From contig NZ_JASBRB010000004.1 in assembly GCF_029960665.1 (NCBI RefSeq), positions 124,001-188,000 on the forward strand: 64,000 nucleotides of DNA. Reading direction: 5' to 3'. The stretch is from Pseudarthrobacter sp. AL07. Lineage in GTDB: Bacteria; Actinomycetota; Actinomycetes; Actinomycetales; Micrococcaceae. The position numbers and the translations under genes are program-made. Within the stretch, counting starts at the first letter, position 1, and each line of letters opens with the position of its first letter. The notes under the pieces are model-generated. The model was given only the letters and a program-made list of their open reading frames with translations. It had not been told where the DNA came from and ran no database searches. Positions 54,149 through 62,030 of the stretch are shown piece after piece.

Positions 54149-54985
54149 ATGACGAGCGAGAACATCAAGACCCCCGACGGCGGCACGCTGGAGCTCTTCT
54201 CCACGGGTGCTGAACTGGCCTCCGCCGGTTCCGGCGTGGTTGTGGTCCCGGCCTCCATGGTGACCGCGGCCGACTACACAAAGTTCGCCCAGAAACTCAG
54301 CACCGCGTTGGGCCGCCCCGTGCACACGTTCAACCGCCGCGGCCGCGGATCATCCTCGCCGCAGGCCGAGGATTACACGCTGGACGGGGACATCCGGGAC
54401 CTGGATGCCGTAATGAAACACACGTCCAGCACGGACGTTTTTGGGCACAGCTTCGGCGGCGCTGTGGCCCTGCACGCGGCCCGGACCCTTCCGGTGGAGC
54501 GGCTGGCTGTGTATGACCCCGCCGTGTCCGTGAACCACAGCGTGAAAGCCGACTGGACTGCCGAATACGAACGCGCCACGGCCGCCGGGGACGACGACCG
54601 CGCCTTAGCCGTACTGCAGCGCGGGCTTGAGGCGGGCGGGGCGTTTTCATCCCGCATGCCGCTGTCCATGCTGACCTTGGCCAACAAACTCACCGCGGGC
54701 ACTTCCGAAGGCAAGCAGCAGCGTGAACTGATGCGCACCGGCGTCCGGGAAATCAAGGCCATCATCGCAGCGGACATGCCGGCCGAGCCGTTCCTGGAGC
54801 TGCCCCTGGAAACACTGATTATCGTGGGCGAGAAGAGCCCTGCGTACTTCGGTGTTGCCTGCGGCCAGATCCATGATGTCCTGTCCGGCTCCAGCTACAC
54901 CATCCTGCCAGGAGCCGGCCACGACGGCGTGCTCCGTGCACCGGACAAGCTCATCACCGAGCTGAGCGACTTCTTCTCCGGCTGA
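54149..54985 (+). CDS. Alpha/beta hydrolase 3 of a tandem triplet
   Basis: This 278-aa paralogue has VVVVPASMVTAADYTKFAQK, FNRRGRGSSSPQAEDYTLDG, nucleophile elbow VFGHSFGGAVALHAA (Ser about 95) and LPGAGHDGVLRAPDKLI. It has its own TAGGCT (54137-54142) 6 nt before the ATG. The gene ends just before a 26-bp perfect inverted repeat. Confidence 0.88.
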   Translation: MTSENIKTPDGGTLELFSTGAELASAGSGVVVVPASMVTAADYTKFAQKLSTALGRPVHTFNRRGRGSSSPQAEDYTLDGDIRDLDAVMKHTSSTDVFGHSFGGAVALHAARTLPVERLAVYDPAVSVNHSVKADWTAEYERATAAGDDDRALAVLQRGLEAGGAFSSRMPLSMLTLANKLTAGTSEGKQQRELMRTGVREIKAIIAADMPAEPFLELPLETLIIVGEKSPAYFGVACGQIHDVLSGSSYTILPGAGHDGVLRAPDKLITELSDFFSG

Positions 54986-54995
54986 CCCCATCCAA

Positions 54996-55060
54996 CCAAC
55001 GCGGGGTCACTTAGCGCCCATTCCCGTGGGCCGGATGGGCGCTAAGTGACCCCGCGTTGG
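54996..55060. repeat. 26-bp perfect inverted repeat between convergent genes
   Basis: The arms 54996-55021 and 55035-55060 are exact reverse complements (starting CCAACGCGGGGTCACTTAGC) around a 13-nt loop. It may be a bidirectional terminator. The core resembles repeats seen scattered in Arthrobacter genomes, so a REP-like element is also possible. Confidence 0.75.
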
Positions 55061-55072
55061 GTTAAAAGTGGG

Positions 55073-56539
55073 CTAGTGGGCGCCGTGCCCCGGGGCGGCA
55101 CCTTCGGTTTTGCGCATCATCGCAGAGAGTACGACGGCGGCGAGGGCTATCACGGTTGCCGTCAGGAACGCTGCACTCATGCCGGCAACGAGCCCCGACG
55201 CGGCCGAGACCACGGCAAAAATGGACACCAGCAGCGCCGTTCCGGCGGCACCGGCTACCTGCTGGGCGGTGCTCATGATCGCCGAGCCGTGAGAGTAAAG
55301 ATGCGGCGGCAGCGGGTTCAGGCCGGTGGTAAATGCCGGCGTGAACAGCAGCGCCAGGCCGAAACTGAGCCCCACATGGAGGGTGATGATCCACCAGACC
55401 GGAGTGCCGGCGTCGAGCATTGAAAACTGCCACAGCGCCAGCGCCATCAGCACGGAACCGGTAAGGGTGAGCGGCAGCGGGCCCACTTTGTCGAACAGCC
55501 GGCCGATAAACGGGCCCAGCAGGCCCATCGCCAGGCCACCCGGAAGCAGCGCGAGACCCGTCTCCAGCGAGCCCAGGCCGCGGATTTCCTGCAGATAAAG
55601 GGGCAGCAGGATCACGCCGCCGAAGAGCGCCATCATGGCCACCACCATCAGCAGCACGGAGACCGTGAACATCCTGAAGTTGAAGGCGCGGAGATCCAGC
55701 AGCGGGGCTTCGGACTTTTGCAGCCGGAGCTGGCGGAGCACAAAGACCGTCAGGCTGGCGACGCCGATGACCAGCGCGGCGATGGCCATGGTGCCCGGAC
55801 CGCTTTGGCCGCCGCCGATCTGGCTCAGGCCGTACACCAAGCCACCGAAGGCAGGAACCGTCAGGAGCACGGAGGGGAAATCGAGCTTGGTCTTCTCGGT
55901 TTCACCCACGTTCGTCAGGTACTTGGCGCCGATGGCCAGCGCGGCCAGGGCGACCGGGAGGACAAAAACGAACATAAAGCGCCAGGTGAAATGCTCCAGG
56001 ATCAGCCCGGAGACAGTGGGGCCCATGGCCGGCGCTACGGAGATGGCGATACTGACGTTGCCCATGACGGCGCCGCGCTTGGCCAGCGGGACAAGGGTGA
56101 GGATGGTGGTCATCAGCAACGGAAGCATGATGGCGGTGCCGCTGGCCTGGACGATGCGGGCCAGGAGCAGGACCTCAAAACCGGGAGCCACCGACGCCAG
56201 GGCGGTGCCGCCGGCAAACAGACCCATGGCCAGCATAAAGACGGCCCTCGTGGGCAGGCTTTGGAGGATGAACCCGGTGGTGGGGATGACCACCGCCATG
56301 GTGAGCATAAAGCCGGTGGAGAGCCATTGCACGGTGGGCGCGTCCACACGCAGGTCAACCATCAGCCGCTGCAGGGCCACATTCATGATGGTCTCGTTCA
56401 GGATCACCACAAAGGTCGCCACGAGCAGGGTGGCGATGATGGTCACCGATTCGCGGGACATCTTCTCCGCCGCGGCGGACTTCGGCGCCGCTACCGGCCC
56501 GGGCTGCCCGGAGGCGTTCGAAGAGACTTCTGTGGACAT
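55073..56539 (-). CDS. MFS drug exporter, DHA2 (EmrB/QacA) family
   Basis: This 488-aa protein has 14 predicted helices. Motif A-like and family stretches include LVATFVVILNETIMNVALQR, TVQWLSTGFMLTMAVVIPTT and RIVQASGTAIMLPLLMTTIL. The N-terminal 40 residues are cytoplasmic and Ser/Ala-rich. It would export cationic or hydrophobic drugs by proton antiport. The ATG at 56539 follows GAGGGAAC. The TetR gene upstream on the same strand is the likely local regulator. Confidence 0.93.
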   Translation of the reverse strand: MSTEVSSNASGQPGPVAAPKSAAAEKMSRESVTIIATLLVATFVVILNETIMNVALQRLMVDLRVDAPTVQWLSTGFMLTMAVVIPTTGFILQSLPTRAVFMLAMGLFAGGTALASVAPGFEVLLLARIVQASGTAIMLPLLMTTILTLVPLAKRGAVMGNVSIAISVAPAMGPTVSGLILEHFTWRFMFVFVLPVALAALAIGAKYLTNVGETEKTKLDFPSVLLTVPAFGGLVYGLSQIGGGQSGPGTMAIAALVIGVASLTVFVLRQLRLQKSEAPLLDLRAFNFRMFTVSVLLMVVAMMALFGGVILLPLYLQEIRGLGSLETGLALLPGGLAMGLLGPFIGRLFDKVGPLPLTLTGSVLMALALWQFSMLDAGTPVWWIITLHVGLSFGLALLFTPAFTTGLNPLPPHLYSHGSAIMSTAQQVAGAAGTALLVSIFAVVSAASGLVAGMSAAFLTATVIALAAVVLSAMMRKTEGAAPGHGAH

Positions 56540-56604
56540 GGGTGTTCCCTCAGGGACTAAGAATGAAGTGGCTCGCGAGCATCGTCGCTGCAGATTCCAA
56601 CACT

Positions 56605-56617
56605 GTACCGTCCGTAC
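56605..56617. promoter_or_regulatory. Possible operator of the MFS exporter gene
   Basis: GTAC arms spaced by 5 nt (GTAC-CGTCC-GTAC) lie 66 bp before the exporter start, where a TetR site would be expected. The match is weak. Confidence 0.3.
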
Positions 56618-56792
56618 TAATTCCGGGGACACAGGTTTTTAGTTCGGCCCGGACCTTGATCCAGTATGCCGCCTCGGGGCCGGCCGGATTAACCGGGCTT
56701 CGGCGGATTCCTTGCAATCAGGCGCTCGGTATCGAGGGAACGGCGCATTCGTGGGCGGGGTTTAAGGGGCCATTCGCGCGGGAGGGCCGGTG

Positions 56793-57425
56793 TCAGCTGC
56801 GGTGGTGCTCGATCAGCCAGCCGGCCATCTGCTGGGCCCGCTTCGCCGCCTGGGTGTCGCCTTCGGTGGCTGAGACGATGGACCCCTTCATGAGGATGTG
56901 CCAGGACCGGGCGAACTCCTCCGGGCGGTCCAACCCGGCCTGCTCCGCGAGGGCCTGCACGTGGCCCCTGATCCTGGCCAGGTAGTCGATGCTGGCCTGG
57001 CCCAGCGGGTGGGCCGGGCCCATTTCCAGCAGGATGTTGATGAAGGAGCAGGCTTCGAAGTCTTCGCGGAGAAACCAGTCGCCGAAGACGTCGAAGATAG
57101 CAAGCAGTTGTTCGGCGGGGGTTGTGCCGCGCAGTTTGGCCTGGCCGACGATGGCATCAACTGTCCATATTTGGTCCCGCTGCTCCAGGAACGCCAGGAC
57201 GAGTGCGTCCTTGGACGGGAAGTGCCGGTAAAACGTTGCCTTGGCGACGCCGGAACGTTCGATCAGTTCGTTAACACCTACGTCCCGCACCCCACGGCGG
57301 GAAAACAGTTCATACGCCACAGCCAGGATCCGGCCCCGGGAATCGGCAGGAACAACTGCCGCCTCGGCGGGTAAATCCGCAGGAGACAGGGGGGGCTCTG
57401 CAGCGTGGTCTGCATCAAAAATCAT
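56793..57425 (-). CDS. TetR/AcrR-family regulator
   Basis: This 210-aa protein has a TetR helix-turn-helix at about 28-75 (RILAVAYELFSRRGVRDVGV, NELIERSGVAKATFYRHFPS) after a 25-residue Pro/Ala-rich extension. The ligand domain has a TetR_C-like pattern (WFLREDFEACSFINILLEMG). It precedes the DHA2 exporter on the same strand and probably represses it. AGACCGGTCT at 57455-57464 is a likely autoregulatory site. Confidence 0.9.
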   Translation of the reverse strand: MIFDADHAAEPPLSPADLPAEAAVVPADSRGRILAVAYELFSRRGVRDVGVNELIERSGVAKATFYRHFPSKDALVLAFLEQRDQIWTVDAIVGQAKLRGTTPAEQLLAIFDVFGDWFLREDFEACSFINILLEMGPAHPLGQASIDYLARIRGHVQALAEQAGLDRPEEFARSWHILMKGSIVSATEGDTQAAKRAQQMAGWLIEHHRS

Positions 57426-57454
57426 CGTAGGAATAGTTTACTCCAGGTGCAGAC

Positions 57455-57464
57455 AGACCGGTCT
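57455..57464. promoter_or_regulatory. TetR-type operator AGACCGGTCT
   Basis: This perfect 10-bp palindrome within GCAGACAGACCGGTCTTACT lies 30 bp before the TetR start. The same core is a known operator form of many actinobacterial TetR regulators. Confidence 0.6.
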
Positions 57465-57552
57465 TACTCGCTGTAATGTTTTTCCCAACGCAGTGCTATG
57501 ACGCCGACGGTACCCTTAAAAGACCTCGTCGGCTTGGTGCAAGGAGGCCCCG

Positions 57553-57834
57553 ATGTCAGCAGAGCGAACGTTCGATTTTATCCCGTGTGACGACACTGAC
57601 CCGTGGATAGAAAGTACGGCTGCGTCCGCCGAGATCCGTTACTTCGCCCGGGAATCCCTGCGGTGGCAGGCGCAGGAAATCATCGATGAAGTGCTCCGCG
57701 GAACAGCCCCCGGCGAGGAACTTGCCCGGGCCAGGTTGCGCCGTTGCGTCGCCCGGAATCCTGGGAAACCCGAGCGCGCACTTCTGCAGCAGCTGATGAT
57801 CAACCGCGACCCGCAGGGTGGATCAACGCAGTAG
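57553..57834 (+). CDS. Small ANTAR-cluster protein of unknown function
   Basis: This 93-aa soluble protein shares LRRCVARNPGKPERALLQQL (about 62-81) with LRRCVTAYPGAPERALQAHL in the protein at 59460-59717. The remaining sequence differs. AAGGAGG lies before the ATG. It is convergent with the GAF-ANTAR operon. No family is recognised; the shared motif and location suggest a partner or adaptor of the ANTAR regulators. Confidence 0.75.
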   Translation: MSAERTFDFIPCDDTDPWIESTAASAEIRYFARESLRWQAQEIIDEVLRGTAPGEELARARLRRCVARNPGKPERALLQQLMINRDPQGGSTQ

Positions 57835-57904
57835 AGCAACACGCTCCTGCGCCGCAATGTGCGCCCGCCCGCGATTCAGCATGAGGCAACCGCCGTAGAA
57901 AGGC

Positions 57905-58630
57905 TTAGAGCGGACGGCTTTGCAAGGTGAGGCTGCGGTCCACAATCTGTCCGGCGGTCGTATGCAGGCTCTGGCTATTGGCGCGTGCATGGCTCCGCAG
58001 CAGGTTGAACGCTGCATCCATGTCCACCCCGGCCGTATGGGCAATAACGCCTTTCGCCTGCTCAATCAGCACGCGGGTATTCAGTGCCAGCTGCAACTGC
58101 TCGTTGACCAGTGCCGCTTCCCGGATGGTGCGTTCCTGCATCAGGCTGATGGTGGCGACGTCGGCAAGGGCCTGGCCGATCGCGGCATCCTCGGCGGTCA
58201 GAGAACCCCCACGTGCGCCGAACAGACCCATGGCTCCGATAATCCTGCCGTGAATGCGCATGGGCACTGCATGAACGGAGCCGAAGCCCTGCGACAGCGC
58301 GGCTTGGCGAAAGCCCAGCCACTTGGTAAGCCCGGCGATGTCGTCCACGGCAACTGCCGCCCCGGTCAGATAGCACTCCACGCATGGACCGGCTCCGGCT
58401 TGCAGCTGGAGCACCTCGACCAGTTGGCTCTGCTCGCTGGTGGAGGCGACAACCTGCAGTTGTCCGCTGGGATCGGCAAGCAGCAGACCAGCGGCCGCGA
58501 CGTCAAGAAGGCCCACTGACTCCTCCACGAGTGTGTGCAGTAGATCCACGACGTCGTAATCGGCCACCAGGGTGTCAGTGAGCTTGACGAACGCCGCACT
58601 GGCGCGCTCGGCGCGGGTACTGGTTACCAT
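57905..58630 (-). CDS. GAF-ANTAR regulator (distal)
   Basis: This 241-aa protein has a GAF domain at about 10-165 (LLDVAAAGLLLADPSGQLQV, GPCVECYLTGAAVAVDD, GFGSVHAVPMRIHGRIIGAM) and an ANTAR domain at about 175-235 (NTRVLIEQAKGVIAHTAGVD, LLRSHARANSQSLHTTAGQI). It would sense a small ligand or redox state and act on terminators in nascent RNA. It starts 9 nt after the gene at 58640. Confidence 0.92.
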   Translation of the reverse strand: MVTSTRAERASAAFVKLTDTLVADYDVVDLLHTLVEESVGLLDVAAAGLLLADPSGQLQVVASTSEQSQLVEVLQLQAGAGPCVECYLTGAAVAVDDIAGLTKWLGFRQAALSQGFGSVHAVPMRIHGRIIGAMGLFGARGGSLTAEDAAIGQALADVATISLMQERTIREAALVNEQLQLALNTRVLIEQAKGVIAHTAGVDMDAAFNLLRSHARANSQSLHTTAGQIVDRSLTLQSRPL

Positions 58631-58639
58631 GGCCCTATT

Positions 58640-59335
58640 TTACTGCAGGGCAGCGCCGCGGGCCCCACCCTTGTCGGTGTCGAAGCTGAGCTTTCTTTCG
58701 AGCACAGCGGCGGCTGTCTCCCCCAACGTGACGTCATTTGCAAAAGCGTAGGCACGCAACAAAAGCAAGGATTCCGCTGCCGTAGCACCAGACTGCGCCA
58801 GGACCATCCCGGTGGCCTGGTGAATCTCGCGGCGCGACGTAAGCGCCGGTTCCAGGGCTGGGTCCGTATCCGGTGAGCTGAGGCTCAGAATCTTGCGCAG
58901 GAGATACCACGATGTCTCCCCGGCAAGTACGGCCGCCTTCGACTGGTCCGACCGGGTCAGGTTTCCACTAACGGCGTGATACAGCTCGACGACACCGAGG
59001 TCCATCGCGCCCACTGTGAGTGGAAAAACGAACAGCGCGGCTGCGTCCGTCCCGGCGATCGCCTGCCGGAACATGGGCCATTCGTGGTCGGCGGTGGATT
59101 GTGCGTCGGGGACCAGCACGGGCAAGCGGGTCTTGTGGGCCCGCCACCGCGGGCCTTCGCCGAGATTGAACTGCAGTTCGTCCAGGCGGGCGGCGAGTTC
59201 GTCGCTGGCGGAGAACAGGGTCTCCGCGGCGGCTCCGCCGAAGATCGACACCGCGGCACCCGTTATGGGCAGCATCTCCAGATATGGAGTACACACGTTC
59301 TGGTCATCGGCAACCATATCGGGTGCAATGTCCAT
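58640..59335 (-). CDS. GAF-ANTAR regulator (proximal)
   Basis: This 231-aa protein has a GAF domain at about 20-155 (MLPITGAAVSIFGGAAAETL, LDELQFNLGEGPRWRAHKTR, VFPLTVGAMDLGVVELYHAV) and an ANTAR domain (EIHQATGMVLAQSGATAAES, LLLLRAYAFANDVTLGETAA). The Ala-rich signature fits the actinobacterial type. Second GAF-ANTAR in the same unit, with different GAF residues, suggesting two ligands. Confidence 0.92.
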   Translation of the reverse strand: MDIAPDMVADDQNVCTPYLEMLPITGAAVSIFGGAAAETLFSASDELAARLDELQFNLGEGPRWRAHKTRLPVLVPDAQSTADHEWPMFRQAIAGTDAAALFVFPLTVGAMDLGVVELYHAVSGNLTRSDQSKAAVLAGETSWYLLRKILSLSSPDTDPALEPALTSRREIHQATGMVLAQSGATAAESLLLLRAYAFANDVTLGETAAAVLERKLSFDTDKGGARGAALQ

Positions 59336-59459
59336 GGTGAGCCTCTGATCCCTGAATCATCCCGCGGTAAAGGTTCGGCTGCAGACTGAACCGGAACGGC
59401 GGAGTTGTCACCTCAAGGATACATATTGCCGCGACCCTACGATCGTCAATGACAGGGCC

Positions 59460-59717
59460 TCAGGCCGGCCCTTCCTGGCTGTAGGCATTTACCAGTTCTG
59501 AGGTGGCCATCAGATGGGCCTGCAGCGCCCGTTCCGGCGCGCCCGGGTATGCGGTCACACACCTGCGAAGGTGCCATTTGACCTGGTTCAGATCCGGCGA
59601 CGGGTCCTCCAGGATGGACGTAATGATTTCGTACGCCTGCCATCCGATCGGTGTGATTCTGTCGGCAAAAAGATCATAGGACAACACGGCCTCCACCTTA
59701 GGGATCGTGGCGCTCAT
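59460..59717 (-). CDS. Small protein with PG-x-PERAL motif
   Basis: This 85-aa protein has YDLFADRITPIGWQAYEIIT and then HLRRCVTAYPGAPERALQAH. The second motif recurs in the protein at 57553. The start overlaps the upstream 73-aa gene by 20 bp, so the two are translationally linked. Unknown family. Confidence 0.75.
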   Translation of the reverse strand: MSATIPKVEAVLSYDLFADRITPIGWQAYEIITSILEDPSPDLNQVKWHLRRCVTAYPGAPERALQAHLMATSELVNAYSQEGPA

Positions 59718-59919
59718 GGGTCTCTCCGAAAGGTACGGCCTCGCTGACCGATACGGTATAGGTGTCGTGCGCGTGGCGGGTTACCAGAATCCCGCACAGG
59801 GCAGTGCTGGAGGCATACTGGCGGGCCAGGTCAACGGCCGAATTCAAATATTCGTCCAGGACGGACGCGTCATTCACTTTGACGAGATACGACAGCCCGT
59901 CATCTATTGTGCGGATCAT
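59698..59919 (-). CDS. Small protein at head of the GAF-ANTAR operon
   Basis: This 73-aa protein begins MIRTIDDGLSYLVKVNDASV and ends GETHERHDP. Secondary structure looks helix-helix-strand (EYLNSAVDLARQYASSTALC, GILVTRHAHDTYTVSVSE). Not recognised. Codon use is normal and it overlaps the next gene, so it is likely real. Confidence 0.65.
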   Translation of the reverse strand: MIRTIDDGLSYLVKVNDASVLDEYLNSAVDLARQYASSTALCGILVTRHAHDTYTVSVSEAVPFGETHERHDP

Positions 59920-60211
59920 TGGATTCGCTCCTGATTTGAGCTTGGCCGGTCAGCCACGGGAATGGGGAATGCAAGTGGGCGTCCCGCTGGCCGTGCATGC
60001 GGCTGCGCTGGACAGACAGAAGCCGGGCAACACAAAAAAGGCCGCGGCTAATTGCAGAGGAAGTGTGGGGTGCCCTGAGTGAAATTGGTCCTCCTGGAGT
60101 ACGCCGAATAGGGCGATGCCAGGGTCTGGGGCAACAATTTCAGCATAGCCCATACGCGGACAGACGGACAGTGGTCCGAGGCCCTACGCGCCCGGAGCCG
60201 GACGCAACATG
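59920..60211. other. Intergenic region between ANTAR operon and panC
   Basis: No supported gene was seen. It should contain the promoter of the ANTAR operon on the right side of 59919 and the end of the panC operon. Confidence 0.5.
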
Positions 60212-61138
60212 TCAGCTGCTCAGCGGCACGTTATCGATCAGCCGGACCGGCCCCACCTTGGCCGCGATGATAGCCAGGCCCTCGCCACGGAACGGGACTT
60301 TCCGGCAGTTTTCGGCCAAAGGCTCAAGGGTGCCGGGATGCACTACGTCGAAATAATCCAGTTCGACCAATGGCTGGGATTCCACCAAGGCCTGGGCGGA
60401 TTCCAGATCAAGCGGCTGGTGGGCGTCCGCCCGCTCCGCCAGGAGCCGCAGCGCCCGTGACAACACCAGGGCGGCTTCCCGCTCCTCGTCTGATAGGAAC
60501 CGGTTGCGGCTTGAGAGGGCCAGCCCGTCCTCAGACCGGACCGTAGGAACGGCAACAATGTCGACCGGGAAGTTCAGGTCCGCCACCATCCGTCGCACGA
60601 GGGCCAGCTGCTGCGCATCCTTTTGCCCGAAGTAAGCCCGGTAGACCGGCAGTCCCCCGCCGCCGGAAGCAAAAGCACCGGCAGGCGGAAGCCCTGAGCC
60701 CGGGATGCCGTAGTGCAGCAGTTTGGCAACCACTGTGAGGGCGCCGTCGAAATGTCCCGGCCGTGAGGCGCCTTCCCATTTCTCCCCCAGGGAGCCGGCG
60801 GTCACACGCACCAGCGGCTCGCCGCCGGGATAGACCTCTTCCACCGGCGGCGCAAACACGAGGTCCACGCCCTGTTCTTCCAGCAGGGCACAGTCGGCGT
60901 CAAGGGTCCGCGGGTACCGGTCCAAATCCACCGCATCGCCGAACTGCAGTGGGTTCACAAAAATGGACGCCACCACTACGTCGTCCTGTTCGACGGCGGT
61001 CCGCGCCAGGCGGGCGTGCCCTTCGTGCAGCGCGCCCATGGTGGGCACGAGGCCCTGGGATCTGCCCGACTTCTGGGCGAGCAGCCGGGCACTCGCTTCG
61101 CGGAGCGCTGCGGCAGTTGTCACCAGTTGCGTGGCCAT
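60212..61138 (-). CDS. panC: Pantoate--beta-alanine ligase
   Basis: This 308-aa HIGH-type ligase has [20 protein letters not shown] (HxGH, about 30), [40 protein letters not shown] and the KMSKS-like [15 protein letters not shown]. It joins pantoate and beta-alanine with ATP in pantothenate synthesis. It contains an extra Gly-rich insertion ([20 protein letters not shown], about 150). The ATG at 61138 follows GAGGAG inside the upstream gene's end. Confidence 0.96.
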   Translation of the reverse strand: MATQLVTTAAALREASARLLAQKSGRSQGLVPTMGALHEGHARLARTAVEQDDVVVASIFVNPLQFGDAVDLDRYPRTLDADCALLEEQGVDLVFAPPVEEVYPGGEPLVRVTAGSLGEKWEGASRPGHFDGALTVVAKLLHYGIPGSGLPPAGAFASGGGGLPVYRAYFGQKDAQQLALVRRMVADLNFPVDIVAVPTVRSEDGLALSSRNRFLSDEEREAALVLSRALRLLAERADAHQPLDLESAQALVESQPLVELDYFDVVHPGTLEPLAENCRKVPFRGEGLAIIAAKVGPVRLIDNVPLSS

Positions 61139-61139
61139 G

Positions 61140-62030
61140 TCAGTTCTCCTCTTCCAGGGCCGCGCGGATGGCCGCCACTTGATCCGCTTTGAGCAGCCCC
61201 CGGCTGCTTGCCCGCCTTGCCGTGGCGCGGGCCATGGCGAGGTAAGCCTCCAGAACATCGCCGTGCGCGCCGGCGTCGTACTCCCGCAGCGCCTCAGCAT
61301 GGGCCGCCACTGTCCCGACGTCACCTCGGGCCACCGGCCCGGTCAACGCCGATTCCCCGGAGGCGAGCGCGTTCTCCAGCGTGGCCCGCAGCAAGGGCCC
61401 CAGCATCCGCTCCGGCGCGTCCACGCCAACGTCCCGGAGCAGCTGGGAAGCCTGCGCCACCAGGGTGACCATATGGTTCGAGCCATGGGCGAGGGCCGTG
61501 TGATAAAGCGTCCGGTCCCCTTCGGCGATGGCCACGGGTTCGGCACCCATCTCCACTACCAGCGCCTGGGCAATGGGCAGCATCGCTGCATCAGCGGTCA
61601 CGCCAAAGGTGCAATCCAGCAGTCGTGTCAGGTCCAGGCTCATGCCCGTGAACGTCATGGCGGGGTGCAGCGCAAGGGGGATGGCTCCGGCGGCGCGCAC
61701 CGGGCGAAGCACCCCCACGCCGAACCGGCCTGAGGTGTGCGCCACGATCTGGCCGGGCTGCCACGCCCCGAGTTTGGCGAGTCCGTCCACCAGTCCGGCC
61801 AAGGCGTCGTCGGGCACGGCCAGGAGCACCAGTTCAGACCGTTCCACAATCTCCTGGATCTCCAGGATGGGCACGCCGGGCAGCAGCGTCTCCGCCCGTT
61901 CACGGCTGGCCTCAGACACCGCGGAAACCCCGACGACGGCGTGCTCGGCCGAGCGCAACGCCGCACCAAGGACGGCACCCACTTTCCCGGCACCGATGAT
62001 TCCGACGCCAAGGCGTCCGGGCTTAGCCAC
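61140..62030 (-). CDS. Rossmann-like DUF2520 domain protein
   Basis: This 296-aa protein has an N-terminal NAD(P)-type fold ([40 protein letters not shown]) and a C-terminal DUF2520 helical domain ([40 protein letters not shown]). Encoded directly before panC in many actinobacteria. It resembles ketopantoate/pyrroline carboxylate reductases, so a role in pantothenate synthesis is often proposed but unproven. GTG at 62030 with GGAAGG 8 nt upstream. Confidence 0.88.
   Translation of the reverse strand: MAKPGRLGVGIIGAGKVGAVLGAALRSAEHAVVGVSAVSEASRERAETLLPGVPILEIQEIVERSELVLLAVPDDALAGLVDGLAKLGAWQPGQIVAHTSGRFGVGVLRPVRAAGAIPLALHPAMTFTGMSLDLTRLLDCTFGVTADAAMLPIAQALVVEMGAEPVAIAEGDRTLYHTALAHGSNHMVTLVAQASQLLRDVGVDAPERMLGPLLRATLENALASGESALTGPVARGDVGTVAAHAEALREYDAGAHGDVLEAYLAMARATARRASSRGLLKADQVAAIRAALEEEN

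Noticed and set aside
59950..60153. 67-codon frame on the - strand between panC and the ANTAR operon
   Set aside because: It has no ribosome site, motif or codon bias; treated as intergenic.
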